DNA of 51,316 nt from Collimonas sp. OK607 (GCF_900111995.1 NZ_FOKF01000033.1:1-51316), one strand, 5' to 3'; positions 36,331 through 45,697 are shown, counted from the stretch's first letter. The notes: generated by a model from the sequence alone, not told the origin. Program-made: numbers and translations.

Positions 36331-37812
36331 CTACGCCAGCATCTCGGCCAACATCTCACCCAGGCGTCGTATAGCCTGTTCGATCTGCGGCGTCCAGCTG
36401 TAGCTGAAGTTCATGCGAATGAAACTACGATAGGCGTCTGAAATTGAAAACAAGCGGCCCGGCGCAATCGTGATACCTTCCGCCAGCGCTTGCCGATACA
36501 AGGCCATGGAATCGATCGCCGCCGGCAATTCTATCCACAATACATACCCCCCGGCAGGCCGCGTGATGCGCGTACCCGCAGGGAAAAAGCGCCCGACGAA
36601 AGCGCTCATGATGTCGCAGCGCTGTTGCAAGGTACGTCGCACCCGGCGCAGATGGCGATCGTAGCCGCCAGCCGTCAGATAAGCGGCGATGGCCCGTTGC
36701 GGCAAAGTCGAAGTGCTGAGCGTGTTGAGGAATTTCAGTTTTTCCACCTGCTCCCGATAACGCCCCGGCAAGGTCCAGCCGATGCGGTAAGCGGAAGTCA
36801 GGCTTTTGGAAAACGATGAACAGTACAGCACGATGCCGCGTTTGTCGTAAGCCTTCAACACGCTCGGATGCGCCGTGCCGAAATACAGCTCGTTGCACAC
36901 GCCGTTTTCGATAATCGGCATGTTGTAGCGGGAACCCAGTTCAACCAGTTGCCGCTTGTTTTCTTCCGGCATTTCAAAACCCAGCGGATTCTGGAAATTC
37001 GGCATCACCATGCAGGCCGCAACCGGCTGGCTCTGCATGACTTTTTTCAGCGCAGCGATATCCATTCCCAATCTCGGATCGGTCGGGATTTCAATGGCGC
37101 GCATGCCAAGCCGCTCAATCGCATGCAGCATCGCATAAAAGGTCGGCGACTCTACCGCGATCGTGTCGCCAGCTTTCGCCACCGCCTGCAAACACAGGTT
37201 GATGGCCTCGGTAGCACCCACCGTGATCACCACATCGCCGGGATCGACGCTAAGGCCGGTTTCCAGATGGCGGCGAACGATCTGCCGGATCAGGTCCGGA
37301 TGGCCAGGCGGTAAATCGTCCAGCACACCCAGCGGACCGCCGCTGCGCAGGATGGCGCCGTTGTATTGACTGATGCGCCGGGCAGGAAACAAGGTTGGAT
37401 CGGGATACGGCGAACCGAGCGGAATGGCATCGTTCTGATGAATCGATTTGAGGGTAGCCAATACATGGCGGCTGACGTCAACTTCGGCCGATACCGGCAG
37501 CGGTTGCGATCGGTCAGGTTCAGCGGGGGAGGCATTGACTGCGGAAAACGCAGGATCAAGTGCCAAAGCTGATGCGGATTCGGCTGCAAACCGGGCTCGC
37601 ACAAAATAACCCGACTGCGGATGGCTTTCGATCAAGCCGCCGCTTTCCAGCAGTTCGTAAGCGCGCACCACGGTCGTGATGCTCAAACCGTGTTGCTGGC
37701 TGGCCTGCCGCACCGAACTCAGGCGATCGCCGGGACGCAGCACGCCATTCTGCAGTGAAGCCCTGATCTGCTCGGCAAAACGTTGATAAAGGGGCTGGCG
37801 CGTTGTTTTCAA
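36331..37812 (-). CDS. MocR/GntR-type regulator with aminotransferase-like domain
   Basis: This 493-residue protein has an N-terminal GntR winged helix (LYQRFAEQIRASLQNGVLRPGDRLSSVRQASQQHGLSITTVVRAYELLESGGLIES, about 1-75) and a fold-type I aminotransferase domain (about 130-490). The PLP lysine is kept (Lys336 in CSSFSKSLTSAYRIGW), as is the NPLG loop. However, where relatives read E-D-D-V-Y, this protein reads E302-N-G-V-C306, so the Asp contacting the PLP nitrogen and the following Tyr are replaced. It probably binds an amino acid-related ligand to control a neighbour, possibly the divergent moaD-like pair. Confidence 0.88.
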   Translation of the reverse strand: MKTTRQPLYQRFAEQIRASLQNGVLRPGDRLSSVRQASQQHGLSITTVVRAYELLESGGLIESHPQSGYFVRARFAAESASALALDPAFSAVNASPAEPDRSQPLPVSAEVDVSRHVLATLKSIHQNDAIPLGSPYPDPTLFPARRISQYNGAILRSGGPLGVLDDLPPGHPDLIRQIVRRHLETGLSVDPGDVVITVGATEAINLCLQAVAKAGDTIAVESPTFYAMLHAIERLGMRAIEIPTDPRLGMDIAALKKVMQSQPVAACMVMPNFQNPLGFEMPEENKRQLVELGSRYNMPIIENGVCNELYFGTAHPSVLKAYDKRGIVLYCSSFSKSLTSAYRIGWTLPGRYREQVEKLKFLNTLSTSTLPQRAIAAYLTAGGYDRHLRRVRRTLQQRCDIMSAFVGRFFPAGTRITRPAGGYVLWIELPAAIDSMALYRQALAEGITIAPGRLFSISDAYRSFIRMNFSYSWTPQIEQAIRRLGEMLAEMLA

Positions 37813-37976
37813 ACCGGGGGAGTGACAGAGGCCAAGGATGGGCTCATTATAGTGAAAATCACACCGTTGCCCTGCTCGTCAGCGGCAGTTATCACCCAGG
37901 CATCGCAAAAATACAGGTTCGATCTATAGTAATTGCAGTACGCGTAAACAGTTCTGGTGACTGATGGTGACTATTT

Positions 37977-38246
37977 ATGGCAACACTCATTTTTACTCCG
38001 CAACTTGCCCGTTTTATCTCAGCGCCGGAAATCCACACCGACGCCCTCACCTTGCGTGCAGGCCTGGAAACCGCATTCACATCCAACCCGCGCTTGCGCG
38101 CCTATCTGCTCGATGAACAAGGCTGCCTGCGGCCGAATGTCGCGATTTTCATCGACGGCCATAACGTACGTGACCACGTGCATCTGAGCGCGCCGCTGAC
38201 GGCGCATAGCAAGGTGCACGTTCTGCAAGCTCTCTCCGGAGGTTGA
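37977..38246 (+). CDS. MoaD/ThiS-like ubiquitin-fold protein
   Basis: This 89-residue protein resembles MoaD/ThiS sulfur carriers: a short beta-grasp domain with TLRAGLETAFTSNPRLRAYLLDEQGCLRPNVAIFIDG, then HLSAPLTAHSKVHVLQALSGG, ending in the diglycine that is adenylated and thiocarboxylated in the family. The downstream propeller gene starts three bases after its stop and shares its ribosome site region, so the two are tightly coupled. No moaE, thiG or E1-type activating gene is adjacent. It may carry sulfur for a modification or pathway that also uses the propeller protein; this is not established. Confidence 0.8.
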   Translation: MATLIFTPQLARFISAPEIHTDALTLRAGLETAFTSNPRLRAYLLDEQGCLRPNVAIFIDGHNVRDHVHLSAPLTAHSKVHVLQALSGG

Positions 38247-38248
38247 CC

Positions 38249-39337
38249 ATGACTGAACGCGCCTGGATCGCAAGCCGCAAAGGATTGTTTTCACTGCAAA
38301 AGCAAGATGGCGGCTGGTCCCTGGGCCCGATTGCCTTTCTCGGCGAACCGGTTTCCATGGTGCTGCAGGACCCACGCGACGGCGCAGTCTACGCTGCGCT
38401 GAACCTTGGCCATTTCGGTGTGAAGCTGCATCGCAAGGATGCTGCGACGGAGCAATGGACTGAAATCGCCGCACCGGCTTATTCCCTCAAACCCGAAGGC
38501 GAAAGCGACCCGGTCGACTGGAGCGTGAAATTCATCTGGTCGCTCGCTTGCGGCGGCGCCGACCAGCCCGGCGTCATCTGGGCTGGCACCTTGCCGGGCG
38601 GCTTGTTCCGTTCCGGCGACCGCGGCGAATCGTGGACGCTCATGCACTCCTTGTGGGATGCACCCGAGCGCCGCGAATGGTTCGGCGGAGGCTACGACGT
38701 TCCCGGAATTCACAGCATTTGCGTTGACCCGCGCGACAGCCGCCATGTCCTGGTCGGCATTTCCTGCGGCGGCGCCTGGGTTACGCATGACGGCGGCGGC
38801 AGTTGGAACTTGAGCGCAAAAGGCATGAACGCCAACTACATGCCGCCGGAGCGCATCGACGATCAGAATATTCAAGACCCGCACCGGATTGCAGGCGCCA
38901 GGGATACCCCGGATCAGCTTTGGTGCCAGCATCATAATGGTATCTGGCGCTCCAGCAACTTTGGCACAGACTGGCAGGAAATCAGTCCGGCGCCTTTGTC
39001 GAATTTCGGTTTCGCCGTGGCGGTGCATCCGGGCGACGGCAATACCGCCTGGTTTGCCCCGGCGCAGGCTGACCAGACACGCATTCCCGTGGATGCCGCC
39101 CTGACAGTCACGCGCACCACCGACGGTGGAAAATCCTTTACCGCCTTGCGCAACGGCCTGCCCCAGCAGCACTGCTATGACCTGATCTATCGCCATGGCT
39201 TGGCTGTGGCAGATGACGGATGCACCCTGTTGATGGCTTCTACTACCGGCAGTGTCTGGCTGTCGGAAAACGGCGGTGATAGCTGGCAGACTATTTCCAA
39301 CACCATGCCGCCGGTTTATGCGGTGTGCTTCGGCTAA
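38249..39337 (+). CDS. Asp-box (BNR/sialidase-like) beta-propeller protein
   Basis: This 362-residue cytoplasmic protein (no signal peptide) contains five Asp-boxes of the S/T-x-D-x-G-x-x-W/F type, at about residues 122-129, 179-186, 235-242, 290-297 and 339-346 (for example SGDRGESW, THDGGGSW, TDGGKSF and SENGGDSW). They indicate a sialidase-like or Vps10-like propeller. Catalytic arginines and the Glu/Tyr pair of true sialidases are not apparent, so a hydrolase label would be unsafe. CCGGAGG at 38236-38242 precedes the ATG at 38249; an upstream TTG at 38243 is less likely. It is coupled to the MoaD-like gene, a combination known in several bacteria but of unknown purpose. Confidence 0.82.
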   Translation: MTERAWIASRKGLFSLQKQDGGWSLGPIAFLGEPVSMVLQDPRDGAVYAALNLGHFGVKLHRKDAATEQWTEIAAPAYSLKPEGESDPVDWSVKFIWSLACGGADQPGVIWAGTLPGGLFRSGDRGESWTLMHSLWDAPERREWFGGGYDVPGIHSICVDPRDSRHVLVGISCGGAWVTHDGGGSWNLSAKGMNANYMPPERIDDQNIQDPHRIAGARDTPDQLWCQHHNGIWRSSNFGTDWQEISPAPLSNFGFAVAVHPGDGNTAWFAPAQADQTRIPVDAALTVTRTTDGGKSFTALRNGLPQQHCYDLIYRHGLAVADDGCTLLMASTTGSVWLSENGGDSWQTISNTMPPVYAVCFG

Positions 39338-39357
39338 TCGGATCTGTTACGTTAATC

Positions 39358-39376
39358 GTGGGCGCTAAGTGCCCAC
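39358..39376 (+). terminator. possible terminator after the propeller gene
   Basis: GTGGGC (39358-39363) and GCCCAC (39371-39376) pair with a seven-base loop, 20 bases after the stop; a T-rich stretch (CTTCTTTTCTTATTC) begins about five bases later. Plausible but not strong. Beyond it, short palindromes ATATTAATAT (39408-39417) and TATCGATA (39430-39437) lie in the promoter region of the symporter gene. Confidence 0.5.
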
Positions 39377-39573
39377 CCTGCTTCTTTTCTTATTCGTGCG
39401 ATTTTCGATATTAATATAACAACAAAACATATCGATAGAGCAAAAAAATATTGGACGCAGTTGCAGCCAGCCCCGATACTCTCGGGTCATCCGGTTTACG
39501 TGCCTGTCCCGTGCGTACCACGCTCTTGCCACCCACTTTGCGGCAAGACACATACCTATTCCCTGATTACTCT

Positions 39574-40851
39574 ATGAACATTTTCTCTTTCTGGTTCCGC
39601 ATTCCCTTTTGGCAACGTGTCCTTGGCGGTTTCGTACTCGGCGCGCTGGCCGGCTGGCTGGTGGGCGCTCCCGCTGAAACCTGGTTCGGCCCGCTCGGCA
39701 CGCTGTATGTCACGCTGATCAAGATGATCGCCGTGCCGCTGGTGTTCTTTGCCGTCACCAATAGCATCTCCAGTTTGCACGGCATGAAAAGCGTTGCTGC
39801 ATTGGGTGGCAAGACCTTCTTGTGGTTCGCCATTACGGCGGTGCTGGCGGTTGGCGTTGGCTTGCTGGTCGCGAATTTCACCAATCCGGGCCATAACCTG
39901 GGCCAGCTCACGATTGCTGCCGATTACACCGTGCGTGCAGTGCCGACCCCGATCCAGGTACTGCTGGACGTGGTGCCGTCGAATCCGTTCAAGGCGCTGT
40001 CTGAGGGCAAGATCCTGCAAGTGATTTTCTTCGCCGGACTGCTCGGCATGGCGCTGGTGAAGCTGGGCGACAAGGTGAAACAGGTGCGTGAACTGATGGG
40101 TGAAGCCAGCAGCGCCATGATCCAGATCACCCGCTTTGTGCTGGAAATGACCCCGCTCGGCACCTTTGGCCTGATCGCTGCGCTGGTTGGTTCTTACGGT
40201 TTCGAGCGCCTGCTGCCGCTGGGGAATTTCGTATTTACCCTGTACCTCGCGTGCGCGCTGCACATCGTGGTGGTGTACGGCGGCCTGCTGCTGAGCCATC
40301 GTCTCAATCCGATCCGCTTTTTCCGCGGCGCCTTCCCGGCCATGCAAGTGGCGTTCACCAGTTCATCGAGTTTTGCCTCAATGCCTATCGCCCTGCGCAG
40401 CGTGGTGCATAACCTCGGCGTAAAACAGGAATATGCGGCGTTTGCCGTACCGCTCGGCGCCAGCATCAAGATGGATGGCTGCGGCGCTATCTATCCGGCG
40501 ATTGCTTCGATTTTCGTGGCCCAGTATTTCGACCTGCAGCTGGATTTGTCGCAGTACTTCATCATCATGCTGGCCTCGGTGCTCGGCTCGTTCGGCACCG
40601 CCGGCGTACCCGGTACCGCGATCGTGATGGTGACGCTGGTGCTGAGTTCGGCCGGCCTGCCGCTTGAAGGCATCGGCTATCTCGTCGCCATCGACCGCAT
40701 TCTCGACATGATGCGCACAATGACCAATGTCACCGGCCAAATGCTGGTGCCGGTGCTGGTGGCCAAGGAAGAAGGTTTGCTGGACCTGGACATTTATAAC
40801 GCCTCCAACAGCGACGTCGGACTCGATCAGAACAGCAACGCGGCTGCCTGA
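39574..40851 (+). CDS. dicarboxylate/amino acid:cation symporter (DAACS family)
   Basis: This 425-residue membrane protein belongs to the DctA/GltP family. Key elements are the serine-rich reentrant loop FTSSSSFASMPIALRS, MDGCGAIYPAIASIFVAQ, and FGTAGVPGTAIVM with the second hairpin loop. It imports C4-dicarboxylates or acidic amino acids with protons or sodium. The ATG at 39574 gives the normal N-terminus (MNIFSFWFRIPFWQRVLGG). An in-frame TTG at 39451 would add 41 non-conserved residues and was rejected. Which substrate it prefers cannot be read from the sequence. Confidence 0.92.
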   Translation: MNIFSFWFRIPFWQRVLGGFVLGALAGWLVGAPAETWFGPLGTLYVTLIKMIAVPLVFFAVTNSISSLHGMKSVAALGGKTFLWFAITAVLAVGVGLLVANFTNPGHNLGQLTIAADYTVRAVPTPIQVLLDVVPSNPFKALSEGKILQVIFFAGLLGMALVKLGDKVKQVRELMGEASSAMIQITRFVLEMTPLGTFGLIAALVGSYGFERLLPLGNFVFTLYLACALHIVVVYGGLLLSHRLNPIRFFRGAFPAMQVAFTSSSSFASMPIALRSVVHNLGVKQEYAAFAVPLGASIKMDGCGAIYPAIASIFVAQYFDLQLDLSQYFIIMLASVLGSFGTAGVPGTAIVMVTLVLSSAGLPLEGIGYLVAIDRILDMMRTMTNVTGQMLVPVLVAKEEGLLDLDIYNASNSDVGLDQNSNAAA

Positions 40852-40860
40852 TCCACGTAC

Positions 40861-40891
40861 TACTGTGCTGCGTTATTGACGCAGCACAGTA
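40861..40891. terminator. 12-pair hairpin between convergent genes
   Basis: TACTGTGCTGCG (40861-40872) and CGCAGCACAGTA (40880-40891) form a perfect 12-pair stem with loop TTATTGA, placed between the stops of the symporter and the convergent cupin gene. Position suits a bidirectional terminator, but neither side has a T-run. Confidence 0.6.
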
Positions 40892-40897
40892 ACGGCA

Positions 40898-41401
40898 TTA
40901 CGGTTCACCGTCCCAATAATCCAGGTCGTTCGACCTGCGCTGCACCACATCGAAAACCCGTTCGCCACCGGCAGACGCCATCGCCAGAAACTTCCCGGAA
41001 TCGGGATATTCGCACACCTCAGGCTGCTCCCTGGTACTGACCGAGAGATACTTCAACGGCTGATCCGAGGTGTTCACTATCTGGTGCGGATATTCCGGGC
41101 CAGGCGGAATAAAGACGACGTCGCCGCTGCGCAGCGGCAGCATTTCGCCCGCCACCCGCAACGTGCCGCTCCCCTCCAGAATAATAAACATCTCCTCCTG
41201 CGCGTAGTGGAAGTGGTACGGGCATGACATCTTGCCGGGCGCGACAGTATCTATGCTGGCGCCCAGCTTCTGTGCCGCGGTGCCCGGCGCCAGGCGCGCG
41301 CCGATTGAATCGTATAAAGGCTCGCGCACGTCATGCGTAGTCGGCGCGGTGTTGAAGTTCCGAATCAAACGACGGCTCAGACTCTCTGCGTTTTCATTCA
41401 T
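40898..41401 (-). CDS. cupin-domain protein
   Basis: This 167-residue protein has one cupin barrel. The first motif is CPYHFHYAQEEMFIILEGSGTLRVAGE (His-His-Glu metal ligands) and the second is IPPGPEYPHQIVNTSDQPLKYLSVST. Such single-domain cupins may be isomerases, dioxygenases or ligand-binding proteins; here no pathway partner is evident. I chose the ATG at 41399-41401 (MNENAESL), preceded by GGAG; longer upstream reading is non-conserved. It is divergent from the peptide utilisation cluster. Confidence 0.85.
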   Translation of the reverse strand: MNENAESLSRRLIRNFNTAPTTHDVREPLYDSIGARLAPGTAAQKLGASIDTVAPGKMSCPYHFHYAQEEMFIILEGSGTLRVAGEMLPLRSGDVVFIPPGPEYPHQIVNTSDQPLKYLSVSTREQPEVCEYPDSGKFLAMASAGGERVFDVVQRRSNDLDYWDGEP

Positions 41402-41701
41402 TTTTTCTCCGAAAATTGACGGCTCCAAGGACTGAATTCTGGGCCTGAACAGCAGAATACACGCAAGCACATTTCCTTGTAATTCCCAGCGGAAACTCAC
41501 ATGCACCGTTGCGGACAACCACACGCAAAAATGGTGCAAGGCCGCATTTCCACGCTACTCACTCGCTACTTGCGCACCACTTCCGCACACATGCGATGAC
41601 ACAAACTACACATCTCAAAAAAGAAAATAAATTTCCTTTACTTGAAACGAAAATGAAAATATATTTACACAAATTATAAAAAACAATCCAAGGGGCAGAC
41701 G
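41402..41701. promoter_or_regulatory. divergent control region of cupin and rpiR genes
   Basis: This 300-base spacer has no gene. The half next to rpiR (41600-41690) is strongly AT-rich and contains GAAA-N5-TTTC (41623-41635), a possible regulator site, and TTGAAA at 41642-41647. I could not place a convincing -35/-10 pair. RpiR-family proteins usually autoregulate from such regions. Confidence 0.35.
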
Positions 41702-42673
41702 GTGCAACATTCCGCAATCACAGCATGGCAACGCGAAAGTGCAGTCGCAGCACGCATAGGCAAAGCCTACCCGGAGCTATCGAAAGCGCACCGCAAGGCA
41801 GCCGATTACGTGCTGGCGAATGTATTCCACACCGCCACCATGACCATCGACGAGCTGGCTGATGCTGTCGGCGTTTCGCTGGCGACGGCGAACCGCTTCG
41901 CGCATGCACTGGGATTCGACGGTTACCCGGCATTCCGGGCAGCGTTGGTGCTGGATTTCGCATCGTCGCTGGCGCCGGTCGAAAAACTGCGCGATCAAGT
42001 GCAGCGCCCTGCCACCAGCGCGGAAATCATGGCAGCAGCGCTGATCGCGGATAGGCAAAACCTGGAGGCCACACAACGCGCATTGTCGCCGGCGCATTGC
42101 GACCAGGCGGTGAGCATGATTCTCAACGCAGACAGGATATTCATACTAGGCTTCGGCGCCAGCGGCTTTCTGGCCGGCCTCATGGCGCACGCCTTGGAAC
42201 CCTATTGCCGCACGGTGCTTACCGTGGCCGGGCCTGGCGGGCCGTCACAAGCCAGCCGCCAATTCTTTAAACTCGATCAACGCGACCTGGTGATTGCGCT
42301 TGCGTTCCCGCGCTATGTCACCGATACCGTAACGCTCGCAGGCCGCGCCAAGGAACGCTCGGCGCAACTGCTGGCATTTACCGACGGGCCGACATCGCCG
42401 CTGGTGCCGCTGGCAGACGTGACCCTGTACGCACAGACCGAACGTCTGCTGTCGCCGACTTCGGATGCTGCGGCGCTGGCCTTGATCCAGGCAGTATGCG
42501 ACGCCGTCGCCCATCGCGCCAATCGTTCGGTGCATGCCGCGTCGAAAATGACTGAAGCCGTGTTGCCGTGGCTGCATCACCCGGATGGACACCGCCAGCC
42601 AGTTACTGCTAACAAGGCTGGGAAAAATGGCAACCAAGCAGCCACCAACAAACCTGCAGCGAAAGTGAAATAA
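41702..42673 (+). CDS. RpiR/MurR-family transcriptional regulator
   Basis: This 323-residue regulator has an N-terminal HTH-6 domain (AHRKAADYVLANVFHTATMTIDELADAVGVSLATANRFAHALGFDGYPAFRAAL, about 20-75) and a SIS sugar-phosphate-binding domain (about 130-270). It starts with GTG at 41702 after AAGGGGC. The C-terminal 35 residues are Lys/Ala/Asn-rich and lie outside the SIS fold. It is directly followed by the peptide catabolism genes (one base before the next start), so it probably controls them. A SIS domain suggests an amino-sugar or wall-derived ligand, as for MurR. Confidence 0.88.
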   Translation: MQHSAITAWQRESAVAARIGKAYPELSKAHRKAADYVLANVFHTATMTIDELADAVGVSLATANRFAHALGFDGYPAFRAALVLDFASSLAPVEKLRDQVQRPATSAEIMAAALIADRQNLEATQRALSPAHCDQAVSMILNADRIFILGFGASGFLAGLMAHALEPYCRTVLTVAGPGGPSQASRQFFKLDQRDLVIALAFPRYVTDTVTLAGRAKERSAQLLAFTDGPTSPLVPLADVTLYAQTERLLSPTSDAAALALIQAVCDAVAHRANRSVHAASKMTEAVLPWLHHPDGHRQPVTANKAGKNGNQAATNKPAAKVK

Positions 42674-42674
42674 C

Positions 42675-43676
42675 GTGAATACCCCAGTGACCAAGCCCGC
42701 CAACATTGCCACCATCGCCATCCATGGCGGCGCCGGCACCATTCTGCGCAGCGCCATGAACACCACACAGGAACAGGCTTACCACGACGCCCTCAACGAG
42801 ATCCTCAGCGCCGGCCAGAAAATCCTGGCTGACGGCGGCAGCGCGCTGGATGCGGTCGCCTGCGCAGTGAGCATGCTGGAAGATTGCCCGCTGTTCAACG
42901 CCGGCAAAGGTGCGGTCTACACCCACGCCGGTACGCACGAGCTGGACGCCGCGATCATGGACGGCGCCACACTGGACGCCGGCGCTATCGCCATGGTTGA
43001 ACATGTGCGCAATCCGATACTGGCAGCGCGTGCGGTAATGGAAAATAGCGAGCATATCCTGCTGGCAGGTGCGGGCGCCGAAGCATTTGTCGCTCAACAT
43101 GGCATAGAGTTGGTCGAACCGGAATATTTCCATACCGAAGCCCGTCACGCCCAATGGCTGCGGGCACGCGACAAGGAAGGCATGCTGTTGCTGGATCACG
43201 ACGCCACTAGCCAGGCGGCGAGCGATGAGACAACTGAAATCGCTCCCATCGATCCGGATGACAAATTCGGCACGGTCGGTGCGGTCGCCGTCGACATGCA
43301 CGGCAACCTGGCGGCGGCCACCTCGACTGGCGGCATTACCAATAAGCGCGTGGGCCGGGTCGGTGACTCGCCCTTGATCGGCGCCGGCTGCTACGCCAAC
43401 AACCGCACCGTCGCCGTTTCCGCCACCGGTACCGGCGAAGCATTCATGCGCACGGTAGCGGCTTACGATATTTCGGCACGCATGGAGTATGCGGGCCAAT
43501 CGCTGGAAGAAGCTGCCGAACAGGTGGTGATGGATCTGCTGCCGCGCTATAAAGGCCGCGGCGGCCTGATCGCTGTCGATGCCCGGGGCAACGTGGTGCT
43601 GCCGTTTAATACCGAAGGCATGTATCGCGGCTTCGCCAAGGTTGGTGAAACACCGGTGACTGCAATCTACAAATGA
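42675..43676 (+). CDS. iaaA: isoaspartyl peptidase / L-asparaginase (Ntn-hydrolase)
   Basis: This 333-residue plant-type asparaginase cleaves beta-aspartyl (isoaspartyl) dipeptides and asparagine. The precursor autocleaves before Thr200 in [13 protein letters not shown], which becomes the nucleophile. The N-terminal AIHGGAGTI and the downstream TSTGGITNK and GTGEAFMRT segments are typical. The start is GTG at 42675, one base after the rpiR stop. In E. coli iaaA also precedes gsiABCD, and the same arrangement holds here, supporting a joint role in peptide or glutathione uptake and breakdown. Confidence 0.95.
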   Translation: MNTPVTKPANIATIAIHGGAGTILRSAMNTTQEQAYHDALNEILSAGQKILADGGSALDAVACAVSMLEDCPLFNAGKGAVYTHAGTHELDAAIMDGATLDAGAIAMVEHVRNPILAARAVMENSEHILLAGAGAEAFVAQHGIELVEPEYFHTEARHAQWLRARDKEGMLLLDHDATSQAASDETTEIAPIDPDDKFGTVGAVAVDMHGNLAAATSTGGITNKRVGRVGDSPLIGAGCYANNRTVAVSATGTGEAFMRTVAAYDISARMEYAGQSLEEAAEQVVMDLLPRYKGRGGLIAVDARGNVVLPFNTEGMYRGFAKVGETPVTAIYK

Positions 43677-43734
43677 TGCAAAAGATGCAAAAGTTGATGA
43701 CGCAATTGATACGCAAGATGCAGAAAGCGATCCT

Positions 43735-45597
43735 ATGAACAAGCAAATCGGCCGCCGGGTACTGACGGTGGAACAAATGAGCGTTGGCTTCACCACTTCC
43801 GAACGCAAGGTGGAAGCGGTGCGCAATCTGTCGTTCCATATCGATGCGAGCGAAACGCTGGCCATCGTCGGCGAATCCGGCTCGGGGAAATCGGTGTCGT
43901 CGCAATCGATCATGCGCCTGATCGACTACGGCGGCGGCCGGATCACCGGCGCCAGCATGAATTTCCAGCGGCGCGATGGTAGCGTTATCGACCTGGCCAG
44001 CGCCGATCAAGGCACCATGCGCCGTATCCGCGGCTCGGAAATCGCCATGATTTTCCAGGAACCGATGACCTCGCTCAATCCGGTATTCACGGTCGGCGAG
44101 CAGATCGCCGAATCGATACGCCTGCATCAGGGCAAGAGCATGGCGGCAGCACGCGCCGAAGCCTTGCGTATGCTGGAAGTTGTACGTATCCCCGAAGCCA
44201 GGCGCATCCTCGACCGCCATCCGCATCAACTCTCCGGCGGCATGCGTCAGCGCGTGATGATCGCCATGGCACTGTCCTGCAAGCCATCGCTGCTGATTGC
44301 CGACGAACCGACCACCGCACTGGATGTGACGATACAGGCGCAGATTCTGCAATTGATACGCGCGCTGCAAGATGAAATGCAAATGGCGGTAATCTTTATC
44401 ACCCACGATATGGGCGTGGTGGCCGAGATCGCCGATCGCGTAGTGGTCATGTGCCGCGGTGAAAAGGTCGAAGAAAACAATGTGCACGCAATCTTTGAAG
44501 CACCGCAACACCCTTACACCCGCGCCCTGCTGGCAGCGGTGCCTCGTTTGGGTGCAATGCATGGCACTGATCTGCCGGAGCGGATTGCCATCGCAGGGGC
44601 AATCATCACTCCTGAAATGGAAGCGGAAGCCAAGATCGTACGCAGCATTCCAGGCGCCGACCCACAGCAACAACCGTTGCTGAAAGTACGCAACCTGACC
44701 ACTCGCTTCGACGTCAAGAGCGGCATCTTCAGTCGCGTCAAGCAGCGCGTGCACGCAGTGGAACAAATCAGTTTCGACCTGTATCCGGGTGAAACGCTGG
44801 CATTGGTGGGCGAATCCGGTTGCGGCAAATCGACCACCGGCCGTTCGTTGCTGCGACTGGTCGACATCACCAGCGGCAGCGTCGAGTTCGGCGGCCGCGA
44901 TCTGGCCAAATTGCCACGTTCGGAGTTGCGCTCGCTACGGCGGGATATTCAATTCATTTTCCAGGATCCTTTCGCTTCACTGGATCCGCGCCTGACGGTC
45001 GGGTATTCCATCATGGAACCGTTGCTGGTACACGGCATGCCGGAAGGCGCGCAAGAGAAAGTCGCGGCGTTGCTGGAACGGGTCGGCCTGCTGCCGGAAC
45101 ATGCGCAACGCTATCCGCACGAATTCTCCGGTGGCCAGCGCCAGCGGATCTGCATCGCCCGTGCTCTGGCGTTGAATCCAAAGATTGTGATCGCCGATGA
45201 ATCGGTATCGGCGCTGGACGTGTCGATCCAGGCGCAGATCGTCAACCTGCTACTCGACCTGCAACAGGAACTGGGGATTTCATTCATTTTCATCTCGCAC
45301 GATATGGCGGTGGTAGAACGCATCAGCCATCGGGTGGCGGTGATGTATCTGGGACAGATCGTTGAAATCGGCCCGCGCCGCGCGATCTTTGAAAATCCCC
45401 AGCATCCGTATACCAAGAAACTGATGGCGGCGGTGCCGGTTGCAGATCCGAACCAGCGGCATCGCAAGCGCGAGATGCTGCCGGAAGAGATTCCCAGCCC
45501 GATCCGCAATATAGACGACCTGCCCGTGGTCGAACCGCTGAAACAGGTGGGACCGGGACATTTTGTTGCTACTCACCGGATTTCCGGTGCGTTTTAA
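43735..45597 (+). CDS. gsiA: glutathione/dipeptide ABC transporter ATPase, double domain
   Basis: This 620-residue protein joins two ABC ATPases. Half 1 has [16 protein letters not shown] and [13 protein letters not shown]. Half 2 has [21 protein letters not shown] and [13 protein letters not shown]. GsiA-type fusions serve the oligopeptide (Opp/Dpp) class, and this copy energises uptake of glutathione or short peptides with GsiBCD. The stop lies inside the first copy of a short direct repeat (CGTTTTAA) that continues downstream. The gene order iaaA-gsiABCD supports the name. Confidence 0.93.
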   Translation: MNKQIGRRVLTVEQMSVGFTTSERKVEAVRNLSFHIDASETLAIVGESGSGKSVSSQSIMRLIDYGGGRITGASMNFQRRDGSVIDLASADQGTMRRIRGSEIAMIFQEPMTSLNPVFTVGEQIAESIRLHQGKSMAAARAEALRMLEVVRIPEARRILDRHPHQLSGGMRQRVMIAMALSCKPSLLIADEPTTALDVTIQAQILQLIRALQDEMQMAVIFITHDMGVVAEIADRVVVMCRGEKVEENNVHAIFEAPQHPYTRALLAAVPRLGAMHGTDLPERIAIAGAIITPEMEAEAKIVRSIPGADPQQQPLLKVRNLTTRFDVKSGIFSRVKQRVHAVEQISFDLYPGETLALVGESGCGKSTTGRSLLRLVDITSGSVEFGGRDLAKLPRSELRSLRRDIQFIFQDPFASLDPRLTVGYSIMEPLLVHGMPEGAQEKVAALLERVGLLPEHAQRYPHEFSGGQRQRICIARALALNPKIVIADESVSALDVSIQAQIVNLLLDLQQELGISFIFISHDMAVVERISHRVAVMYLGQIVEIGPRRAIFENPQHPYTKKLMAAVPVADPNQRHRKREMLPEEIPSPIRNIDDLPVVEPLKQVGPGHFVATHRISGAF

Positions 45598-45623
45598 GTG
45601 CTCGTTTTAAGCGTTCGTTTTAA
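45590..45623. repeat. CGTTTTAA direct repeats overlapping the gsiA stop
   Basis: The octamer CGTTTTAA occurs at 45590-45597, 45603-45610 and 45616-45623, an exact 13-base interval. The first copy includes the gsiA stop codon. Degenerate copies (CGTTTTTC, CGTTTTTTT) follow to about 45645. The array occupies the gsiA-gsiB spacer. Confidence 0.8.
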
Positions 45624-45697
45624 TCGTTTTTCTAAAGCGTTTTTTTGCTTTGTTTGTTTGTCTATCTTCAATGATCTTTGAACCAGGGGAGTAACAC

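Noticed and set aside
38249-39337. Calling the Asp-box propeller a sialidase or glycosyl hydrolase
   Set aside because: Asp-boxes are structural. The arginine triad and nucleophile of sialidases were not found, and there is no signal peptide.
39451-39573. A 41-residue N-terminal extension of the dicarboxylate symporter
   Set aside because: It starts with TTG, has no ribosome site, is non-hydrophobic and unlike the family; the ATG at 39574 gives the standard N-terminus.
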